Source: RGIG8244 sp045592785 (GTDB lineage Bacteria > Verrucomicrobiota > Lentisphaeria > Victivallales > UBA1829). Taken from it: a stretch of 64,000 bases of DNA. The notes under the pieces were generated by a model, which saw nothing but the letters and a program-made list of their open reading frames with translations, did no database searches and was not told the origin of the DNA. Shown here in pieces: positions 59,856 through 64,000 of this stretch. The stretch is from assembly GCA_045592785.1 (NCBI GenBank), contig JAZNVL010000060.1, positions 69,362-133,361 of the forward strand, written 5' to 3'. Positions within the stretch are counted from its first letter, which is position 1; each line of letters begins with the position of its first letter. Made by a program: the position numbers and the translations under genes.

Positions 59856-62741
59856 ATGAATTTTATACCCCAAAACGGAACCTATCCCTTCTGGCTCTGG
59901 AACGGAAAAATGAACAAAGCCGAATTGAGCCGTCAGGTCAAACTCGCAAAAGAAGGCGGCGTCGCCGGGTTGACTTTGCATGCCCGCGTGGGAAATGAGA
60001 TCCCTTATCTCTCCGACGAATGGATGGAACTCACGCGTTTTGTCTGCGAAGAAGCACAGCGTGCCGGGTTGGAAATATGGCTCTATGATGAACAGGGATT
60101 CCCCAGTGGAGATGCCGGCGGCATGATCCCTGCCCTGGGTGAGAATTTCCAGCAGAAAACATTGCTTTTCATCGAAGTTTCCGCAAAAAAAGCAAGAGAA
60201 TTCAACGACGTGATCCGGGTATTCTCCAAAAAAGATCCCGCGCAGATGGTGGATCCGGCACAACTTCCAGACGACGAAAAAGTGATCTGTTTCCGGCGGA
60301 TCGTCTTCCCCAATCACCCGGACCTGCTTTATCCGGAAACAGGAAAAGAATTCATAAAGATCACACACGAAAAATATTACGCCGCACTCCGCGACTTCTT
60401 TGAACAGGGCGTGATCACCGCAGTCTTTACCGATGACAACCATTATCTTTTCCCCCCCGGACCCCTGCTGGCGTATATGGATGACCTGGAAGAATCTTTT
60501 TCCGCCGCATACGGTTACAGTATTCTGGACAACTTGTCGGCGATGGTGGAGAATATCCCCGGCGCGGAAAAAGTCCGGCTGGATTATCATGCACACATGG
60601 CAACAGCCTTCAACGAGCGTTTCATGAAAGTCATGCACGAATGGTGTGCCGATCACAATGTGGCTCTGCTGGGACATCTTTCCGGCGATGAAGGCCCCAT
60701 GCAGTTGAGTATCACAAGATTCGGCGATCCAGGCACTTATATGAAATATTTCCGTATCCCCGGACTGGATGACTTCCTGCTTATGGATCTGGATTGCCGT
60801 CAAATGGTCTCCCCGATCAACCGGGTGCCAGGGGGCGGTGGTCTCAACCGGGCGGACGGGTTCCCCGTGATCGTGGGGGCGAAACAGGCTTCTTCTGTTG
60901 CCTCCCAGCTGGGCGAAGGACTTTGTATGTCGGAAGTCCTGGCATCCTCCGGCTGGGGTGTCACGATGGAATCGGTCATGAACCATTTGCGTTTTCTCAA
61001 TATCCTGGGCGTGAATATCTTTGTGCCTCACGATTATTCCTATACGTCCGGGAAAGTCGCCAAACGGGACCATCCGGCAAGTTACTTTTTTCAACAGCCT
61101 TATTACCAACGGAATGAAGAGATTTTCCGCAGCATGAACAATTCCCTGAAATGGTGTCTGCGTGGAAAAGGATATGCCGAGACTCTGGTCATTCACCCCA
61201 TCCATTCCGCACAGGCTGCCTTCGACGGCGAGGAACTGGACGAACCCGGACACTATCGCTGCAATCAGTCATCCGGTCAGCCTTCCAGCGGAGAAGTCAC
61301 CGACAGCTTGTCGGCACTGTGTCTGCAGCTGATGAGACATCATGTTTCCTTTGAGTTCGGTTACGAATCCATGATTCGGGAATATGCCAGTGTGGAAGAA
61401 AACCGTTTCCGGATCGGGAACGCCGCGTATCAAGCCGTGATCCTCCCCAATATGGCTTCCGTTTCCGCCGATCTTGCCGCACTGCTCCGGCGTTTTGATG
61501 AGGCGGGCGGACGGGTGATCTACTTCTGTCGCCGTCCCGATATCGTGAATGGCGAAAAGGGACGCGGCGATCTGCTCCCCGCAGGAGAACTCATTCCCTG
61601 TATTGAGGAAGAAAAGTTCCCTGCTCTGTCTCCCGATCTGGACTTCACCGCAGAAAACGGCGCGACCTCCACTGTGGCAACAGCGGTCCGTATCGTGGAC
61701 GGAAAAAAGGAGTACATGCTTCACAACTGCAACAGTGAAGAAACGGTGCTGCATATCCTGCTCTCCGGTTATCACTGTGTCGATCCTGTGTCCGGTGCGG
61801 TATTCCCCCTGCCGGAAAAATGTCCTCTGGAACCCTATGCCATGATCCACCTGATCCCGGCAGAACGCGCCCCCGTTTCCGGTACGGTCCCCTCCATTTT
61901 CCGTTGCGGGAAAAGTGAGACGGTATCATGGAAAAACGAGTGGAGAATCAAAGCGGATCGGAAGAACGTATATCGTTGGGATGAAGCCACTTCGTTCTAT
62001 TCCAGAAAGTCTGACTTCGCGGCGAAGGAATTTGAGTTGCTCCCCGGATTCATCCCCTATTTTAACAGTTTCATTCTGGAATCACAGCCCGATTCTCTCC
62101 TGCTGGCAGTGGAACCCGCGCTCTACGAAACCGTAAAAGTCAACGGCGTGGATATCCTTGACCGTCCGAAACAGGTCCATGATGTCTCCCCGGACCTCTA
62201 CTGTATCGAGATCGCGGACCTGGTACAGCCCGGCAGAAATACTTACGCATTCACCCGGAAGGAGAAACGTCCCGAGTTTATTTATCTGATCGGCGATTTC
62301 TCTGTGGATGAATCCGGCGAACTTCCTGTACTGAAACCCGCGCCTCCGCTTACTTTCGGAGACATCTCCCGTCAGGGAATGCCCTTCTACTGGGGCTGTG
62401 TGGAGTACACTTCCGAATGGGATGCGGAGATCATCCCCGGTAAACAGTACCGGATCGAGATCCCCTCCCCCGTCACGGGCGCCGTTGGACTCCGGATCAA
62501 TGGTGTCGATCTGCCCATGCGTCCCTGTCCTCCCTGGCGGTATGATGTAACAGACTGCATCCGTCCCGGCGGGAATGAAGTCACCATGATTTACTACGGG
62601 ACCGCCCAGAACTTTCTCGGACCGCGCCGTGTGACGGACCAGAAGGCGCATTTCACCGGTTGGTATCCGGAGCGCGATGGCGAGCTGTTTGACATGCCGC
62701 AAGGGATTCCGGCGGAGCCGGTTATCCGGATCGTGGATTGA
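59856..62741 (+). CDS. GH106-like glycoside hydrolase (putative alpha-L-rhamnosidase group)
   Basis: 961 residues. The N-terminal barrel starts PFWLWNGKM, GGVAGLTLHARVG, EYLSEEWM-like YLSDEWMELTRFVCEEA and IWLYDEQGFPSGDAGG, the opening block shared by GH106 and related uncharacterised glycosidases. The C-terminal ~250 residues are beta-sandwich modules (VSPDLYCIEIADLV, IEIPSPVTGAVGLRING). No signal peptide. GH106 rhamnosidases act on rhamnose-containing pectin or glycosides; the substrate here is a guess. AAAGGAAT precedes the ATG. Confidence 0.75.
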   Translation: MNFIPQNGTYPFWLWNGKMNKAELSRQVKLAKEGGVAGLTLHARVGNEIPYLSDEWMELTRFVCEEAQRAGLEIWLYDEQGFPSGDAGGMIPALGENFQQKTLLFIEVSAKKAREFNDVIRVFSKKDPAQMVDPAQLPDDEKVICFRRIVFPNHPDLLYPETGKEFIKITHEKYYAALRDFFEQGVITAVFTDDNHYLFPPGPLLAYMDDLEESFSAAYGYSILDNLSAMVENIPGAEKVRLDYHAHMATAFNERFMKVMHEWCADHNVALLGHLSGDEGPMQLSITRFGDPGTYMKYFRIPGLDDFLLMDLDCRQMVSPINRVPGGGGLNRADGFPVIVGAKQASSVASQLGEGLCMSEVLASSGWGVTMESVMNHLRFLNILGVNIFVPHDYSYTSGKVAKRDHPASYFFQQPYYQRNEEIFRSMNNSLKWCLRGKGYAETLVIHPIHSAQAAFDGEELDEPGHYRCNQSSGQPSSGEVTDSLSALCLQLMRHHVSFEFGYESMIREYASVEENRFRIGNAAYQAVILPNMASVSADLAALLRRFDEAGGRVIYFCRRPDIVNGEKGRGDLLPAGELIPCIEEEKFPALSPDLDFTAENGATSTVATAVRIVDGKKEYMLHNCNSEETVLHILLSGYHCVDPVSGAVFPLPEKCPLEPYAMIHLIPAERAPVSGTVPSIFRCGKSETVSWKNEWRIKADRKNVYRWDEATSFYSRKSDFAAKEFELLPGFIPYFNSFILESQPDSLLLAVEPALYETVKVNGVDILDRPKQVHDVSPDLYCIEIADLVQPGRNTYAFTRKEKRPEFIYLIGDFSVDESGELPVLKPAPPLTFGDISRQGMPFYWGCVEYTSEWDAEIIPGKQYRIEIPSPVTGAVGLRINGVDLPMRPCPPWRYDVTDCIRPGGNEVTMIYYGTAQNFLGPRRVTDQKAHFTGWYPERDGELFDMPQGIPAEPVIRIVD

Positions 62742-62748
62742 CAGCCGC

Positions 62749-62811
62749 GGGAAGACTGGGAAGACCGGGAAGACTGGGAAGACTGGGAAGACTGGGAAGA
62801 CTGTTTTTTTT
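62749..62811. repeat. Array A: seven 9-bp units of GGGAAGACT
   Basis: Seven tandem copies of GGGAAGACT, one with CC for CT. It begins 7 nt after the GH106-like stop. On the minus strand the unit reads TTCCCAGTC. Confidence 0.95.
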
Positions 62812-62860
62812 CGATAAAAAATTGCACATGAGCTTGTAAATGCTTTTTGTCGTGGTATAT

Positions 62861-62884
62861 TTCAGTATTCCCAGTATTCCCAGT
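62861..62884. repeat. Array B: two and a half units of ATTCCCAGT
   Basis: ATTCCCAGT at 62867-62875 and 62876-62884, with a partial TTCAGT before. Opposite orientation to array A. It ends 17 nt before the start codon of the four-helix-bundle gene. Confidence 0.85.
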
Positions 62885-62901
62885 TACAGGAGAAATCGCA
62901 C

Positions 62902-63462
62902 ATGCCCTGTTCTCAAAAAAATCTGACAGCTCCCAATGGGGATGTCAAGACCTTGCTGACCTACCGGAAAGCTGTGATCATCTACGATATAACCTTTCAT
63001 TTTGCACATACTTATCTCTCCAAGGGAGATCGCACAGTCGATCAGATGATCCAGGCTGCCCGCAGCGGCAAACAGAATATTGCAGAAGGCAGTGCTGCGG
63101 GTGTCACCTCCATGGAAACCGCGATAAAGTTGACGAATGTTGCGAAGGCAAGTTTTCTTGAATTGCTTTTAGACTATGAGGATTTTTTACGCGTTCGAAA
63201 TTTCCGGCAATGGGAAAAAGACTCTCCGGAAGTACTTTATCTGCGTGATAAAGTCAAAGACAACAATGTCTCTGATCAATGGTTTGTGGAGCTGGCAAAA
63301 AGCCGTTCAGCGGAGGTCATTGCCAATATGGTAATCGTTTTTCTGCATCAGGAAGACTTTTTGTTGCAATCACAGCTGAATGCTTTGGAAAAGAAATTCC
63401 TGACGCAGGGCGGTTTCAAAGAACAGATGTTTTCTGCCAGACAAAAGACTCGAAAAAAATAA
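62902..63462 (+). CDS. Four-helix-bundle suffix domain protein
   Basis: 186 residues, highly helical. ARSGKQNIAEGSAAGVTSMETAIKL is the signature of the four-helix-bundle (23S IVS/S23, Avd-like) group, and the sequence after (KASFLELLLDYEDFLRV) and the ~100-residue tail match the suffix-domain version (TIGR04258 type). Biochemical role unknown; relatives bind nucleic acid. AGGAGAAAT precedes the ATG. Framed on both sides by 9-bp arrays (62749-62884 and 63463-63507). Confidence 0.82.
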   Translation: MPCSQKNLTAPNGDVKTLLTYRKAVIIYDITFHFAHTYLSKGDRTVDQMIQAARSGKQNIAEGSAAGVTSMETAIKLTNVAKASFLELLLDYEDFLRVRNFRQWEKDSPEVLYLRDKVKDNNVSDQWFVELAKSRSAEVIANMVIVFLHQEDFLLQSQLNALEKKFLTQGGFKEQMFSARQKTRKK

Positions 63463-63507
63463 CCCAGTACCCCCAGTTTTCCCAGTACTCTCAGTTTTCC
63501 CAGTCTC
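63463..63507. repeat. Array C: five 9-bp units of CCCAGTnnn
   Basis: CCCAGTACC, CCCAGTTTT, CCCAGTACT, CTCAGTTTT, CCCAGTCTC in tandem, starting at the base after the four-helix-bundle stop codon and ending at the base before the next gene's stop codon (63508). Same orientation as array B, inverted with respect to array A. Confidence 0.92.
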
Positions 63508-64000
63508 TCAATCCGCCTCAAAAAGGATGTACCCCGTTTCTTTCAGAACTCTCTCCAGAAAATGTTCCGCGTCCTTTCGCACAAAAGGGACCGTCAGGTC
63601 GCCCCAGGATGCAAAGTTCTCCCCGGAATATTGAATGTAGATGTTATCCTTGAAAATCAATCCGCCATCCGGTGCAACCGGCGGGAAATGCTTGTAAATG
63701 TATCCGCGCGTGAACTGAAAAATATTCCGTTCCGTACGGTAATTTTCCAATTCATCAGAGTGGGAAAGAAAACAATACATGGGACTCATGCGCCAACGGA
63801 GCGGAGTACAGCCCCACCCGGTACCGCCGAACCGGCAGAAGTTATCATGCACGGAAATATCCCGTGTGATACAATACTTACCGTCATAGTTGTAATATTC
63901 AATGGCCCAGAAACAGTATTCGATCAGATTGTCAGAATATTCCAGTCGTTCCTGTGTGCAGACGACATCATGATTATGATGGAACTGGTGTGTGATCCCG
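63508..64000 (-). CDS. C-terminal part of an unidentified protein, cut by the window edge
   Basis: An open frame without stop runs from the window edge to 63508 on the minus strand, 164 codons with good codon use. It contains HNHDVVCTQERLEYSDNL, DISVHDNFCRFGG and RYTERN-like YRTERNIFQF text. Aromatic- and charge-rich; no family recognised. The GTG at 63852 is an internal codon, not a start. Confidence 0.6.
   Translation of the reverse strand, partial: GITHQFHHNHDVVCTQERLEYSDNLIEYCFWAIEYYNYDGKYCITRDISVHDNFCRFGGTGWGCTPLRWRMSPMYCFLSHSDELENYRTERNIFQFTRGYIYKHFPPVAPDGGLIFKDNIYIQYSGENFASWGDLTVPFVRKDAEHFLERVLKETGYILFEAD

Noticed and set aside
62749..62884. CRISPR array
   Set aside because: Units are 9 bp without spacers, and no cas genes occur.
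62902..63462. Diversity-generating retroelement around an Avd-like protein
   Set aside because: No reverse transcriptase, template repeat or variable repeat in the window.

Overview
The window is a 64-kb piece of a bacterial chromosome of moderate GC content. The gene set suggests a Lentisphaerota (Victivallis-like) or other PVC-group gut or environmental bacterium. The clues are a TIGR04073 exosortase-associated protein, scattered glycoside hydrolases with AraC and ROK partners, a GH106-like enzyme, sialate-esterase and ceramidase-like hydrolases, a four-helix-bundle suffix protein, and a meso-diaminopimelate-type MurE. The assignment rests on gene content and is an inference.

Layout. 0-8 kb: an M42 aminopeptidase, two AraC regulators, an EamA permease, a clan-A glycoside hydrolase read divergently from its AraC neighbour, and an orphan PAS histidine kinase. 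8.3-10.3 kb: rpsB-tsf behind a structured leader. 10.4-14.6 kb, minus strand: thyX, a GT39-like transferase and a FecCD/FecE pair. 14.7-17 kb: twin tRNA-Asp, xerD and apbE. 17-20.4 kb, minus: MBL hydrolase, argB, argJ and queF. 20.6-22.8 kb, plus: TIGR04073 protein, a degenerate S24-like HTH protein, a lipoprotein and a GGQ release-factor homologue. 22.8-31.7 kb, minus: htpX-like/lemA, then an operon ROK kinase-ppx-ppk1-lipoprotein-GH36. 31.8-38.6 kb: esterase, aat, MATE and UXS-murF-murE. 38.7-44.3 kb: ABC-F, typA, aldo/keto reductase and SDR. 44.4-44.7 kb: a broken IS1380-type transposase relic. 44.7-51.8 kb: one long minus operon (OppD-like ATPase, TPR protein, mutL, nadE, prepilin peptidase, lipoprotein). 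51.8-52.55 kb: 758 bp without genes that contains a dif-like XerCD site. 52.5-57.5 kb: a plus-strand hydrolase cluster (ceramidase-like, serine hydrolase, SASA esterase, nitrilase-GDPD fusion). 57.5-64 kb: a frameshifted membrane gene, adenine deaminase, a 961-residue GH106-like enzyme, a four-helix-bundle gene framed by 9-bp repeat arrays, and an incomplete gene at the edge.

The strongest unusual signals are three. (1) A 28-bp dif candidate at 52215-52242, around which KOPS-like octamers reverse polarity, so this may be the replication terminus, with xerD also present in the window. (2) A cassette at 62749-63507 in which a four-helix-bundle gene is bounded by oppositely oriented arrays of a TTCCCAGT-type 9-mer and sits exactly between two convergent genes. 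(3) Protein-level oddities: a NadE glutaminase domain lacking its nucleophilic cysteine, a nitrilase-GDPD fusion, an S24-like protein without visible catalytic residues, and an ArgJ insertion beside the self-cleavage site.

All calls come from reading the sequence; no database search was run. Family names rest on motif recognition.
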